Positions 1 through 7,590 of a stretch of 7,590 nucleotides of DNA are shown in pieces. Each line of letters begins with the position of its first letter. Positions within the stretch are counted from its first letter, which is position 1. Under the pieces are notes generated by a model, which did no database searches, was not told the origin of the DNA, and saw only the letters and a list, made by a program, of their open reading frames with translations. Origin of the DNA: Vallitalea maricola (GTDB lineage: Bacteria; Bacillota; Clostridia; Lachnospirales; Vallitaleaceae); the NCBI RefSeq assembly GCF_036985595.1, contig NZ_BTPU01000121.1, forward strand, positions 1 through 7,590. Direction: 5' to 3'. Position numbers and translations under genes: made by a program.

Positions 1-106
1 TTATTACAATATCTTGTATAAAGCTTAGCTTTTTTACTTTTCATATTAATCTCAATAACATTTATATGCTAATTATTATATTATTATGAGGGTATATTCA
101 AATTAA

Positions 107-2566
107 TTAGTCCATGACAACTGTAGTTTTTTCGAGATTCCATATTTCCTTAGCATATTGTTCTATAGTTCTATCTGATGAAAATTTACCGCTGTTAGCC
201 GTATTAAGCATTACCATCTTAGCCCACCTACTTTGATTAGCATAAGCGATATCAATTTTCTTATGAGCTTCTTTGTAGCTATGAAAATCTTTTAATATGA
301 AATATGGGTCAGGTCTGCCTCCATCTCCATTAAGCAGAGAATCATAGATTTCTCTGAACAAATCAGGGTCATCAGGTGCATAGAAACCATTAATCAATTG
401 AGTAACAACTTTCCTGATGTCAGCATTATTATTATATAAATCCCAAGGATTATAGGAATCATCATGTTGAAGCTTAATGACTTCTTCTGAAGATAACCCA
501 AATATGAAGCAATTATCTCTGCCCACTTCCTCTACTATCTCTATATTTGCTCCATCCATAGTTCCTAGAGTTACAGCTCCATTAAGCATAAGCTTCATAT
601 TTCCTGTTCCGGAAGCTTCCTTACTAGCTGTGGATATCTGTTCACTAACATCTGCTGCTGCAATAATTATTTCAGCATTAGAGACATTATAATTTTCTAT
701 AAAAACTACTTTAATCTTATTTTTTATATTTATATCATTATTAATAACATCAGCTACATTATTTATAAGTTTTATTATTAGTTTTGCTCTTGTATATCCA
801 GGTGCTGCTTTTGCTCCAAATATAAAGGTTCTAGGTATCATATCAAGATCCGGATTTTCCAATAATTCATTGTACAGATGCATTACGTGTAGAATATTCA
901 TCAACTGTCGTTTATATTCATGTAATCTCTTAATCTGTACATCAAATATGGACCTAGGATCTATCTCAATATTATTATGTTCTTTTATATATTCAGCTAG
1001 GCGTACTTTATTCTCATACTTTATTTTCATGAATTCTTTTTGTTCTTGTTCGCTATCAGTATATTTTTCCAGCTTTTTAATATGTGGCAAATAAGTTATC
1101 CATTTGTCTCCTATTAGACCTGTAACAAAATCTGCTAATTTTGGGTTTGCTTCTAGTAAAAATCTTCTTTGAGTTATACCATTTGTTTTATTATTGAATT
1201 TATCTGGATAAATTTCGTAAAAATCTTTTAGCTCTTCATTTTTCAATATTTTTGTATGAAGCATAGCAACACCATTGACAGAGTGACTTCCGACGATACA
1301 CATCCAAGCCATTTTGATTTGCCCATCCATGATTATGGACATATTATGAATGCGTTCCTTACTTAAATGAAATTCATCTACAAGCCTTAGACAGAATCTC
1401 CTGCTAATCTCTTCAATAATCATATATATCCTAGGTAATAATCTGCTTAATAATTCTATAGGCCATTTTTCAAGTGCTTCACTCATTATTGTATGATTCG
1501 TATAAGCACAAGTTTTTGTTGTAATATCCCAAGCTTCTTCCCATTCTAACTCTTCTTCATCCAACAAAACTCTCATTAATTCGGGTATAGTTAGAGATGG
1601 ATGTGTATCATTGATATGAAATGCTATTTTTTCTGGTAACTCCCTTATATCGTTATGTTTTTGTTTGAATTTATTGATGACTTGCTGCACTGTGGCTGAT
1701 ATAAAAAAGTACTGTTGTTTCAATCTAAGTTCTTTACCCATATAATGATTGTCATTAGGATATAGTACTTCCACAATTGATTTGGCTAGGTTTTGTTGTT
1801 CTACTGCCTTGTGATATTCTCCTCTGTCAAAAGATTCTAGGTCAAAACCTACAATCGCTTCTGCATCCCATAATCTTAAGGTATTGACTGTATTATTGTC
1901 ATAACCTACTATGGGTATGTCATAAGGTATGGCTTTTACTGATTGATAATTTTCTTGTACGAACTTATCTCTTCCATTAGCTGTTTTTAATACTCTTACA
2001 CTTCCAAGGAATTTGACTTCTACACCATATTCATCTCTTCTAACTTCAAATGGGTTTCCATTTTTAAGCCATTCATCTGGTCTTTCAACTTGATATCCAT
2101 CTATTATTTTCTGCTCGAATATCCCATAACGATAACGAATACCACAACCATATGCAGGATATTCCAAGGTAGATAAAGAATCTAAAAAGCATGCAGCTAA
2201 TCTTCCAAGCCCTCCATTTCCAAGTCCTGGGTCAGGCTCCATATCTTCTATGATATTCAAGTCAAGCTCCAATTCATCACACACTTTTTTTACAACATCA
2301 TCTACTTTCATATTAATTATGTTATTTCCAAGTGCTCTTCCCATAAGAAACTCCATGGATAAATAATATACAGTCTTAGGGTCCTTCTCATCATAAGTTT
2401 TATGGGTTTCAATCCATTGGTCTATAATAATATCTCTTACTGCAAAGGCTAGAGCTGCAAATATTTGTTCTTTTGACGCTTGATCAATAGTTTTTCTAAA
2501 TTGATTCTTTATATTTTCAAGGACAGCTTCTTTCAAGTCTTCTACAGTAACATCTAATCTATTCAT
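107..2566 (-). CDS. glgP: Glycogen/maltodextrin phosphorylase (GT35 family)
   Basis: This cytoplasmic enzyme removes glucose units from the non-reducing ends of alpha-1,4-glucans with phosphate, giving glucose-1-phosphate for glycolysis. The 819-residue protein spans the whole family length (about 800-840). Visible marks are the N-terminal GNGGLGRLAACF block (about residues 117-127), the INDTHPSL segment (about 318-325), the IKRLHEYKRQ block (about 545-554) and the signature EASGTGNMKLMLN. The lysine of GTGNMK, Lys658 (codon 595-593), is by family knowledge the one that binds pyridoxal phosphate. The downstream GTMDGANIEI block is also intact. I chose the ATG at 2566 because the ribosome binding site at 2582-2576 lies 9 bases from it. 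An ATG at 2572 and a TTG at 2575 are also in frame but lie 3 and 0 bases from that site. No glycogen synthesis or debranching gene is in the window, so glycogen and maltodextrin specificity cannot be separated; malP is an alternative name. The gene is preceded by the terminator of the chemoreceptor gene, so it should have its own promoter, which I could not identify. Confidence 0.96.
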   Translation of the reverse strand: MNRLDVTVEDLKEAVLENIKNQFRKTIDQASKEQIFAALAFAVRDIIIDQWIETHKTYDEKDPKTVYYLSMEFLMGRALGNNIINMKVDDVVKKVCDELELDLNIIEDMEPDPGLGNGGLGRLAACFLDSLSTLEYPAYGCGIRYRYGIFEQKIIDGYQVERPDEWLKNGNPFEVRRDEYGVEVKFLGSVRVLKTANGRDKFVQENYQSVKAIPYDIPIVGYDNNTVNTLRLWDAEAIVGFDLESFDRGEYHKAVEQQNLAKSIVEVLYPNDNHYMGKELRLKQQYFFISATVQQVINKFKQKHNDIRELPEKIAFHINDTHPSLTIPELMRVLLDEEELEWEEAWDITTKTCAYTNHTIMSEALEKWPIELLSRLLPRIYMIIEEISRRFCLRLVDEFHLSKERIHNMSIIMDGQIKMAWMCIVGSHSVNGVAMLHTKILKNEELKDFYEIYPDKFNNKTNGITQRRFLLEANPKLADFVTGLIGDKWITYLPHIKKLEKYTDSEQEQKEFMKIKYENKVRLAEYIKEHNNIEIDPRSIFDVQIKRLHEYKRQLMNILHVMHLYNELLENPDLDMIPRTFIFGAKAAPGYTRAKLIIKLINNVADVINNDINIKNKIKVVFIENYNVSNAEIIIAAADVSEQISTASKEASGTGNMKLMLNGAVTLGTMDGANIEIVEEVGRDNCFIFGLSSEEVIKLQHDDSYNPWDLYNNNADIRKVVTQLINGFYAPDDPDLFREIYDSLLNGDGGRPDPYFILKDFHSYKEAHKKIDIAYANQSRWAKMVMLNTANSGKFSSDRTIEQYAKEIWNLEKTTVVMD

Positions 2567-2575
2567 TAACATCAA

Positions 2576-2582
2576 TCCTTTC
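2576..2582 (-). promoter_or_regulatory. Ribosome binding site that decides the glgP start
   Basis: The minus strand reads GAAAGGA here. The gap to the ATG at 2566 is 9 bases, while the in-frame ATG at 2572 is only 3 bases away and the TTG at 2575 is directly adjacent. The spacing therefore favours 2566 and makes the longest reading (822 residues from TTG) unlikely. Confidence 0.7.
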
Positions 2583-2648
2583 AGTAATATACCATATCTT
2601 CTTTTACATATTATGCCTAAGATTATGTTTTTTTACTTATAATTTAGT

Positions 2649-2676
2649 AAAAAAATAAACTTCCAAGTTAGGAAGT
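2649..2676 (-). terminator. Rho-independent terminator of the chemoreceptor gene
   Basis: Read on the minus strand, the arm ACTTCC (2676-2671), a 6-base loop (2670-2665) and the arm GGAAGT (2664-2659) form a short hairpin. It runs directly into the U-rich tail TTATTTTTTT (2658-2649). A G-T pair can extend the stem by one. It lies about 50 bases past the chemoreceptor stop codon and 83 bases before the glgP start, so it separates the two transcription units. The stem is short (6-7 bp), but the long T-run is convincing. Confidence 0.75.
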
Positions 2677-2727
2677 CAATTTAATAATGTTTTTATATGC
2701 ATTAAATAGTACATCTAGTATCTTTAT

Positions 2728-4215
2728 TTAATTTTGATTACTGAAATTTCTTTGAAAAACTTCTTCTCCATTATCATTTAGTAGACTGATTTTTTGTAGT
2801 ACTTCATTGAAATATTTTTTAAAAGTTACAGAATAAGATTCTGCTTCTTTATAATCATTATAAGCTTTATTCTGATTATTTTCTTCAATAGCAGCTATCA
2901 CGTCAAAAGCTTTTTGGTGTAATGCATGATGTAAATTGTCTATTTTTTCCCATATATCTCTAATGATTGGATTTTCTACTTTTAAAGAATGATAAAAATG
3001 TCCAAAAGAACATCTTTTGTCATCTTTTTGAATAGCCTTAATCTCCATAGTGTTTGCCATATTTTTTAATAATTCAAGCCACTTATTATGGCTTTCTATT
3101 GCTTGAAGAATACGCATTTTAATTTCTTCATTTGAAATAGGGGTCAAACTATTATTAACAACTTCTGTTAAATCATTTACAACTTTTGTAATCTCTACAT
3201 CTATATCTTTAGTGTTTTTTGCTAATTCAAATGCTGCTTCTGAATCATCCGAAATCTTGGATGCCATATTAGAAATACTATCAGAATCTGTGGCTACCAT
3301 TTGCATAGCTGCTGCTATATCTTCTGACGCTGAATTAATCTGTTCCATAATTTCTGAGAATTCACCAATGCTATTAACTGTTTTATCTAATTTTTTAACA
3401 TTATTCCCAAAAGCTTGATTTATTTCATCTAATTGTGTAGATATATCATTTGTAGAATTTATAGTATGATCAACACTTAAACGACATGCTCTTGCATTAC
3501 TGCGAATACCTTCCATAAAATTTGTCATATTGCTTAATTTTGACTTAGTATCCTCCGCTAACTTACGTATCTCTTCCGCTACCACAGCAAAACCTCTTCC
3601 TTGTTCTCCTGCTCGTGCAGCTTCAATACTAGCATTTAAAGCTAATAGATTAGTTTGATCTGCTATCATGGCCACACCATTTACAATCTCGTCAACCTCA
3701 TCTGAATATGATTCTAAAATGCCTATTTTCTCGGATAAATCCTTTGCATCTTTCACAACGTGGTTTTTTATTTGATTAATTTCACTTAATTGAGCCATAT
3801 TTTGATTATTAACTTTAATCAATTCATTGGACTGTTTATTTAATTCTTTCATTGTATATGTTTGTTGTTTAATTGCTCCTTCTACTTCGTTCATACTAGC
3901 TGTTATTTCTTCTACCATAGACATATTGGATTGACTATTATCAGCTAATTCACTAGAAAAATATTTTAAATGATTTGATATGTAGGTCATAGTTACATCA
4001 AAATTACTCAACCTAATAGATTGGTTAAGAAGTTTATTAAGTTGAATAGCTACATTTTCATCGTTTTCGATTAATACCTCAATCAAATTTAATATTGCTT
4101 GATTTTTTTTCTTAGATATATTTTGGGGTAAATTTGGCTCATTCTTCCCATTCAAATAACCTTCCAAATAATCTATTATGGCTCTATTTTCTTTGCAATT
4201 TTTATTAATAATCAT
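2728..4215 (-). CDS. Soluble methyl-accepting chemotaxis protein with C-terminal CZB zinc-binding domain
   Basis: This 495-residue protein looks like a cytoplasmic chemoreceptor that would act through CheW and CheA. I see no signal peptide and no hydrophobic stretch long enough to cross the membrane. Residues 1 to about 90 are a charged, probably helical segment that I cannot assign to a known sensor domain. Residues about 95-355 form the coiled-coil signalling domain; the conserved hairpin tip (about 184-223) includes DQTNLLALNASIEAARAGEQ and RGFAVVAEEIRKLAED. Residues about 370-475 match the chemoreceptor zinc-binding (CZB) pattern: His376-x-x-Trp379, then Cys402-x-Phe-Gly-x-Phe, then His429-x3-His433, with spacings inside the family range. 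These four residues are the expected zinc ligands. In other bacteria CZB domains sense zinc or oxidants such as hypochlorous acid; which applies here is unknown. No C-terminal CheR-docking pentapeptide is seen. The ATG at 4215 has the site AGAGGGAA 5 bases upstream (8 bases from its AGAGG core). No other chemotaxis gene is nearby, and terminators lie on both sides, so it is probably a stand-alone receptor gene. Confidence 0.93.
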   Translation of the reverse strand: MIINKNCKENRAIIDYLEGYLNGKNEPNLPQNISKKKNQAILNLIEVLIENDENVAIQLNKLLNQSIRLSNFDVTMTYISNHLKYFSSELADNSQSNMSMVEEITASMNEVEGAIKQQTYTMKELNKQSNELIKVNNQNMAQLSEINQIKNHVVKDAKDLSEKIGILESYSDEVDEIVNGVAMIADQTNLLALNASIEAARAGEQGRGFAVVAEEIRKLAEDTKSKLSNMTNFMEGIRSNARACRLSVDHTINSTNDISTQLDEINQAFGNNVKKLDKTVNSIGEFSEIMEQINSASEDIAAAMQMVATDSDSISNMASKISDDSEAAFELAKNTKDIDVEITKVVNDLTEVVNNSLTPISNEEIKMRILQAIESHNKWLELLKNMANTMEIKAIQKDDKRCSFGHFYHSLKVENPIIRDIWEKIDNLHHALHQKAFDVIAAIEENNQNKAYNDYKEAESYSVTFKKYFNEVLQKISLLNDNGEEVFQRNFSNQN

Positions 4216-4307
4216 TATTCTTCCCTCTGTTCATAATTTTTTCTAATACTTTATAACAAGTTCAAAATGGATAAAATTAGATATTCATCTCCATAAATAA
4301 TTTATCT

Positions 4308-4345
4308 AAAAGGCTGTTAAAAAAATTCTCTTTTAACAGCCTTTT
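4308..4345 (-). terminator. Rho-independent terminator of ileS
   Basis: A perfect 15-bp inverted repeat, with arms AAAAGGCTGTTAAAA (4308-4322) and TTTTAACAGCCTTTT (4331-4345), encloses an 8-base loop. Read on the minus strand it lies 24 bases past the ileS stop codon and its stem ends in UUUU. The A and T runs on both flanks make it symmetrical, so it could also stop plus-strand transcription, but no converging gene is present here. Confidence 0.88.
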
Positions 4346-4369
4346 AATATTTATACTTTTTATTTAAAT

Positions 4370-7300
4370 TTAATTATTTTTTTCTACAGCTAAATATACT
4401 TTTTCACTATTTATTTTCCATTCTTTTGAGTAAACATTTTCATTCTTACCTACATTAAGAATATCTGCTAATGTTTCTGATAAAATTTGTTTTTTATTTT
4501 TATTTACGATATCTATTAATTTATCATTATCATCAACGTATATCTTAATATGGTCTGTTACTTCAAAATCAGCTTCTTTTCTCATAGTTTGAATCTTACT
4601 TATAATTTCTCTAACAAGACCTTCTTCAATAAGTTCTTCAGATAAGTTAGTATCAATAACAACTGTTACATCTTTATCTGTATTAGATTCATAACCAGTT
4701 TTTTTAGTTGATTCAATTAATAAATCTTCTTCAGCAAGTTCTACAACAGTACCATCTATATCAAATTTCAAAGCACCTTCTGCTTTTAATTCGTCCATCA
4801 TCTTATTACCGTCACCATCTTGAAGCAATGTTCTGATTTGATTTAATAGTCTACCGTATTTTGGACCTACTGTCTTAAGCTGTGGTTTGAAGTTATAGGT
4901 TGTAAATTCTCTTACATCATCAGTAAATAATACTTCTTTTATATTAAGCTCTTCTGAAACAATGTCTTTATATAATTCAGGTAGGTTGAATGAAGATTTC
5001 ACATACATCTTACCTATAGGTTGTCTATTCTTGATGTCAGCACTGTTTCTACAAGCTCTTCCGCTTACAACTATCTTTAATACTAATTCCATGTTTTTCT
5101 CAAGTTCCAAGTCAATAATTTTTTCATTAGCAACTGGGAAGTTACATAAATGCACACTTTCAGGAGCTTTCTTATTGAAATTGTACTCGAGATTTCTATA
5201 GATTTCTTCTGCCATGAATGGTACGAATGGAGCAGAAATCTTAGCTAAGGTTGTAAGAGCAGTATATAATGTCATATAGGCATTAATTTTATCTTGTGGC
5301 ATATCTTTTTGCCAGAATCTTTCTCTACTTCTTCTTACATACCAGTTACTAAGGTCATCAACAAATTCCATCAATGCTCTTGAGGATTCTGTAATTAAAT
5401 AATTATCAAGATTAGTATCTACTGTCTTGATAAGTGTATTTAATTTTGATAACAACCATTTATCCATTAATGATAATTTATCATATTCAAGTTCATACTT
5501 GGTAGGGTCAAATTCATCAATGTTAGCGTATAACACATAGAATGCATAAGTATTCCAGAATGTTCCCATGAATTTACGTTGACCTTCTATAACTGCATTA
5601 TCATAGAATTTGTTAGGTAACCAAGGAGCACTGTTGTTATAGAAATACCATCTTACTGCATCAGCACCGTGCTTGTCTAAAGCTTCAAATGGGTCTACAG
5701 CATTTCCTTTGGATTTGGACATTTTCTGACCATTTTCGTCTTGAACAAGTCCAAGTACTATTACATTCTTGAATGCTGGCTTATCAAATAGTAATGTTGA
5801 TATTGCTAACAATGAATAGAACCAGCCTCTTGTTTGGTCAACAGCTTCACTAATAAAATTAGCTGGGAAGTTATCTTCAAATATCTCTTTATTTTCAAAT
5901 GGGTAATGCCATTGAGCATAAGGCATTGAACCTGAGTCAAACCAACAGTCAATTACTGGCGAAACTCTCTTCATTTTCTTATTACATTTTGGACAATTGA
6001 TAAGCACATCATCAATATATGGTCTGTGAAGCTCTATATCATCTGGACAATTGTCACTCATGCTTTTAAGCTCTTCTATACTTCCGATTGCATGACGGTG
6101 ACCGCATTCACATTCCCAGATATTAAGAGGAGTTCCCCAATATCTGTCACGGCTTAATCCCCAGTCCATAACATTTTCTAACCAGTTTCCAAATCTCTTG
6201 GTTCCAATTGATTCTGGTAACCAGTTAATCTGGTCATTGTTTTTGATTAATCTGTCTCTCACTTCTGTCATTTTGATGAACCATGTATCTCTAGCATAGT
6301 ATAGAAGTGGAGTGTCACATCTCCAACAATAAGGATATGAATGTTCAAAATCAAGTGCAGTAAATAATAAACCTTTTTCATCTAGATAATCAATGATTAA
6401 TGGGTCTGCTTTCTTGACAAACATACCTTTCCAAGGAGTAACAGCTTCAACAAATTCACCTTGCTCATCAACTAATTGAACAAATGGTAAATCATAATTT
6501 CTTCCAACTACAGCATCATCTTCACCAAAAGCTGGAGCAGTATGAACAACACCAGTACCATCAGTCAATGTAACATAATCTGCACAAGCTATATAATGAG
6601 CTTTTTTGTCAGGTGAAGCGAAATCAAATAGTGGTACATACTCTGTATATTCAAGGTCTTTACCTTTATAAGTCTCAACTACTTCATATTCTTCTCCAAG
6701 TACTTTTGTTGCTAAAGCTTCCGCTAAGATAAAATATTCATCTTTTACTTTTGCCTTGATATATGTTTCTCTAGGATTTACTGATAAAGCTACGTTAGAA
6801 GGTAATGTCCAAGGTGTAGTTGTCCATGCTAATATATAAACATTATCTTCCCCTTTAACTCTAAACTTAGCTATTACAGATTTTTCTTTTACATCTTTGT
6901 AACCTTGTGCCACTTCATGGCTTGAAAGTGGTGTTCCACAACGTGGACAATAAGGAACAATCTTATGTCCTTTGTATAATAAATCTTTTTCCCAGATTTG
7001 TTTTAGAATCCACCATACAGATTCAATATATTCATTGTGATAAGTTACATATGGATCATCCATATCAGCCCAGAATCCAACAGTCCCACTGAAATCTTCC
7101 CACATGCCTTTATATTTCCAAACACTTTCTTTACATTTTTCGATAAAAGGTTCAAGACCATATTCTTCTATCTGCTCTTTTCCATCAAGACCTAATAGTT
7201 TTTCTACCTCTAATTCTACTGGTAATCCATGAGTATCCCAACCAGCTTTTCTAAGAACTTTATAACCTTTCATAGTTCTGTATCTAGGTATCAAGTCTTT

Positions 7301-7492
7301 GATAACCCTTGTTAGAACATGTCCAATATGAGGCTTACCATTAGCTGTTGGTGGTCCATCATAAAAAGTATAAGTAGGTCCATCCTTCCTTAATTCTATA
7401 CTCTTCTTAAAAATATCATTTTCATTCCAAAAATTCAGAACTTCTTTTTCACGATCTCTAAAATTAAGATCAGTGGATACTTTCTTGTACAC
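4370..7492 (-). CDS. ileS: Isoleucine--tRNA ligase, type 2 (eukaryote-like)
   Basis: This enzyme charges tRNA-Ile with isoleucine using ATP in the cytoplasm. It is a complete class I synthetase of 1040 residues. The HIGH motif lies at 55-58 in GKPHIGHVL and the KMSKS loop at 590-594. The CP1 editing domain (about 200-400) carries TTTPWTLPSN (224-233) and GTGVVHTAPAFGEDD (312-326), whose last aspartate belongs to the conserved deacylation site. Cysteine pairs at 182/185, 389/392, 461/463 and 500/503 suggest zinc knuckles. The anticodon-binding domain starts near 675. The form is type 2: it has GHVLTRVIKDLIPRYRTMKG after HIGH, SRDRYWGTPL at 447-456 and GRACRNSADIKNRQP near 811, and it has no cysteine after residue 814, whereas type 1 bacterial enzymes end in a cysteine zinc site. 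By family knowledge, type 2 enzymes are poorly inhibited by mupirocin. The start is a GTG at 7492, supported by a strong ribosome binding site and the conserved N-terminus. The gene is followed by its own terminator. Confidence 0.98.
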   Translation of the reverse strand: MYKKVSTDLNFRDREKEVLNFWNENDIFKKSIELRKDGPTYTFYDGPPTANGKPHIGHVLTRVIKDLIPRYRTMKGYKVLRKAGWDTHGLPVELEVEKLLGLDGKEQIEEYGLEPFIEKCKESVWKYKGMWEDFSGTVGFWADMDDPYVTYHNEYIESVWWILKQIWEKDLLYKGHKIVPYCPRCGTPLSSHEVAQGYKDVKEKSVIAKFRVKGEDNVYILAWTTTPWTLPSNVALSVNPRETYIKAKVKDEYFILAEALATKVLGEEYEVVETYKGKDLEYTEYVPLFDFASPDKKAHYIACADYVTLTDGTGVVHTAPAFGEDDAVVGRNYDLPFVQLVDEQGEFVEAVTPWKGMFVKKADPLIIDYLDEKGLLFTALDFEHSYPYCWRCDTPLLYYARDTWFIKMTEVRDRLIKNNDQINWLPESIGTKRFGNWLENVMDWGLSRDRYWGTPLNIWECECGHRHAIGSIEELKSMSDNCPDDIELHRPYIDDVLINCPKCNKKMKRVSPVIDCWFDSGSMPYAQWHYPFENKEIFEDNFPANFISEAVDQTRGWFYSLLAISTLLFDKPAFKNVIVLGLVQDENGQKMSKSKGNAVDPFEALDKHGADAVRWYFYNNSAPWLPNKFYDNAVIEGQRKFMGTFWNTYAFYVLYANIDEFDPTKYELEYDKLSLMDKWLLSKLNTLIKTVDTNLDNYLITESSRALMEFVDDLSNWYVRRSRERFWQKDMPQDKINAYMTLYTALTTLAKISAPFVPFMAEEIYRNLEYNFNKKAPESVHLCNFPVANEKIIDLELEKNMELVLKIVVSGRACRNSADIKNRQPIGKMYVKSSFNLPELYKDIVSEELNIKEVLFTDDVREFTTYNFKPQLKTVGPKYGRLLNQIRTLLQDGDGNKMMDELKAEGALKFDIDGTVVELAEEDLLIESTKKTGYESNTDKDVTVVIDTNLSEELIEEGLVREIISKIQTMRKEADFEVTDHIKIYVDDNDKLIDIVNKNKKQILSETLADILNVGKNENVYSKEWKINSEKVYLAVEKNN

Positions 7493-7498
7493 CTTTAT

Positions 7499-7506
7499 AC
7501 CTCCTA
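7499..7506 (-). promoter_or_regulatory. Strong ribosome binding site for the GTG start of ileS
   Basis: The minus strand reads TAGGAGGT, a near-perfect match to the 16S rRNA anti-Shine-Dalgarno sequence, 6 bases before the GTG at 7492. This supports the non-ATG start. Confidence 0.88.
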
Positions 7507-7555
7507 AGTAATTATATGTTTTCTTCGTTTTCTTATATAAAATATAAACATAAAC

Positions 7556-7584
7556 GGTATATTATATACAAGCCCTTACATCAA
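7556..7584 (-). promoter_or_regulatory. Possible sigma-A-type promoter of ileS
   Basis: On the minus strand TTGATG (7584-7579) and TATACC (7561-7556) are separated by 17 bases, each matching the -35 and -10 consensus at 4 of 6 positions. A perfect TATAAT (7566-7561) overlaps this but lacks a properly spaced -35 element. The two possible -10 boxes sit within the 13-base palindrome GTATATTATATAC (7557-7569) or at its edge. Either choice would give a leader of roughly 55-60 bases. In DNA this AT-rich such matches arise easily, so the call is weak. Confidence 0.28.
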
Positions 7585-7590
7585 GTTACG

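Noticed and set aside
20..32. Small hairpin AAAGC-TTA-GCTTT followed by T's on the plus strand, a possible terminator near the end of glgP.
   Set aside because: The stem is only 5 bp, and the T-run is on the wrong side for minus-strand transcription from glgP.
1..44. A minus-strand ATG at 44 opens a frame (MKSKKAKLYTRYCN) that runs off the left edge and could be the start of another gene.
   Set aside because: Only 14 codons are visible, the upstream site is a weak TTGAG, and the composition is ordinary AT-rich lysine-heavy noise. The next bases to the left would settle it.
477..1094. Two plus-strand open frames of 71 and 74 codons (477-692 and 870-1094).
   Set aside because: Both are fully antisense to conserved glgP coding sequence and show no family features or ribosome binding site of note.
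2611..2628. Direct repeat CATAAT-CTTAGG-CATAAT on the minus strand upstream of glgP, considered as -10 boxes or an operator.
   Set aside because: Neither copy has a convincing -35 element at 16-18 bases, and six-base AT-rich repeats are expected by chance here.
3212..3418. Plus-strand open frame of 68 codons, rich in Ala, Ser and Ile.
   Set aside because: It is the antisense shadow of the repetitive chemoreceptor coiled coil, which commonly leaves a long open frame on the other strand.
4216..4307. Searched for a sigma-D (motility) promoter of the TAAA-N15-GCCGATAT type before the chemoreceptor gene.
   Set aside because: The best alignment, TAAA followed by GAATATC, has the wrong spacing and several mismatches; no sigma-A promoter stood out either.
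4962..5201. Plus-strand open frame of 79 codons with a hydrophobic look.
   Set aside because: It is antisense to the IleRS anticodon-binding and C-terminal region and lacks independent support.
6907..7092. Plus-strand open frame of 61 codons.
   Set aside because: It is antisense to the conserved N-terminal part of IleRS.
107..7492. The three same-strand genes considered as one operon or functional system.
   Set aside because: Good terminators separate each pair, gaps are about 150 bases, and the functions are unrelated.

Overview
The window is strongly AT-rich and looks like chromosomal DNA of a low-GC Gram-positive anaerobe of the class Clostridia. The clues are the codon use (A/T-ending codons throughout), a strong AGGAGG-type ribosome binding site, the protein family variants and the short U-tract terminators. 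The genus cannot be fixed from the sequence alone; a Lachnospirales or Vallitalea-like lineage is only a guess.

All three complete genes lie on the minus strand, so transcription runs from right to left. From the right edge, a 98-base leader holds a possible promoter and a strong ribosome binding site. Next comes ileS (7492-4370), a full-length isoleucyl-tRNA synthetase of the eukaryote-like type 2 class, which ends in a perfect 15-bp terminator hairpin (4345-4308). Then comes a soluble methyl-accepting chemotaxis protein with a C-terminal zinc-binding CZB domain (4215-2728), followed by its own terminator (2676-2649). Last is glgP, a glycogen/maltodextrin phosphorylase (2566-107). The remaining 106 bases are AT-rich and hold nothing I can assign with confidence.

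Terminators follow both ileS and the chemoreceptor gene, so the three genes are probably separate transcription units rather than an operon. Their roles are also unrelated: protein synthesis, taxis or intracellular sensing, and release of glucose-1-phosphate from stored glucan. No mobile element, CRISPR array, tRNA or rRNA is visible. I see no undescribed system here. The points most worth a second look are the type 2 IleRS with its implied mupirocin insensitivity, the absence of T-box hallmarks just upstream of it, and the soluble CZB chemoreceptor with an unassigned N-terminal segment.
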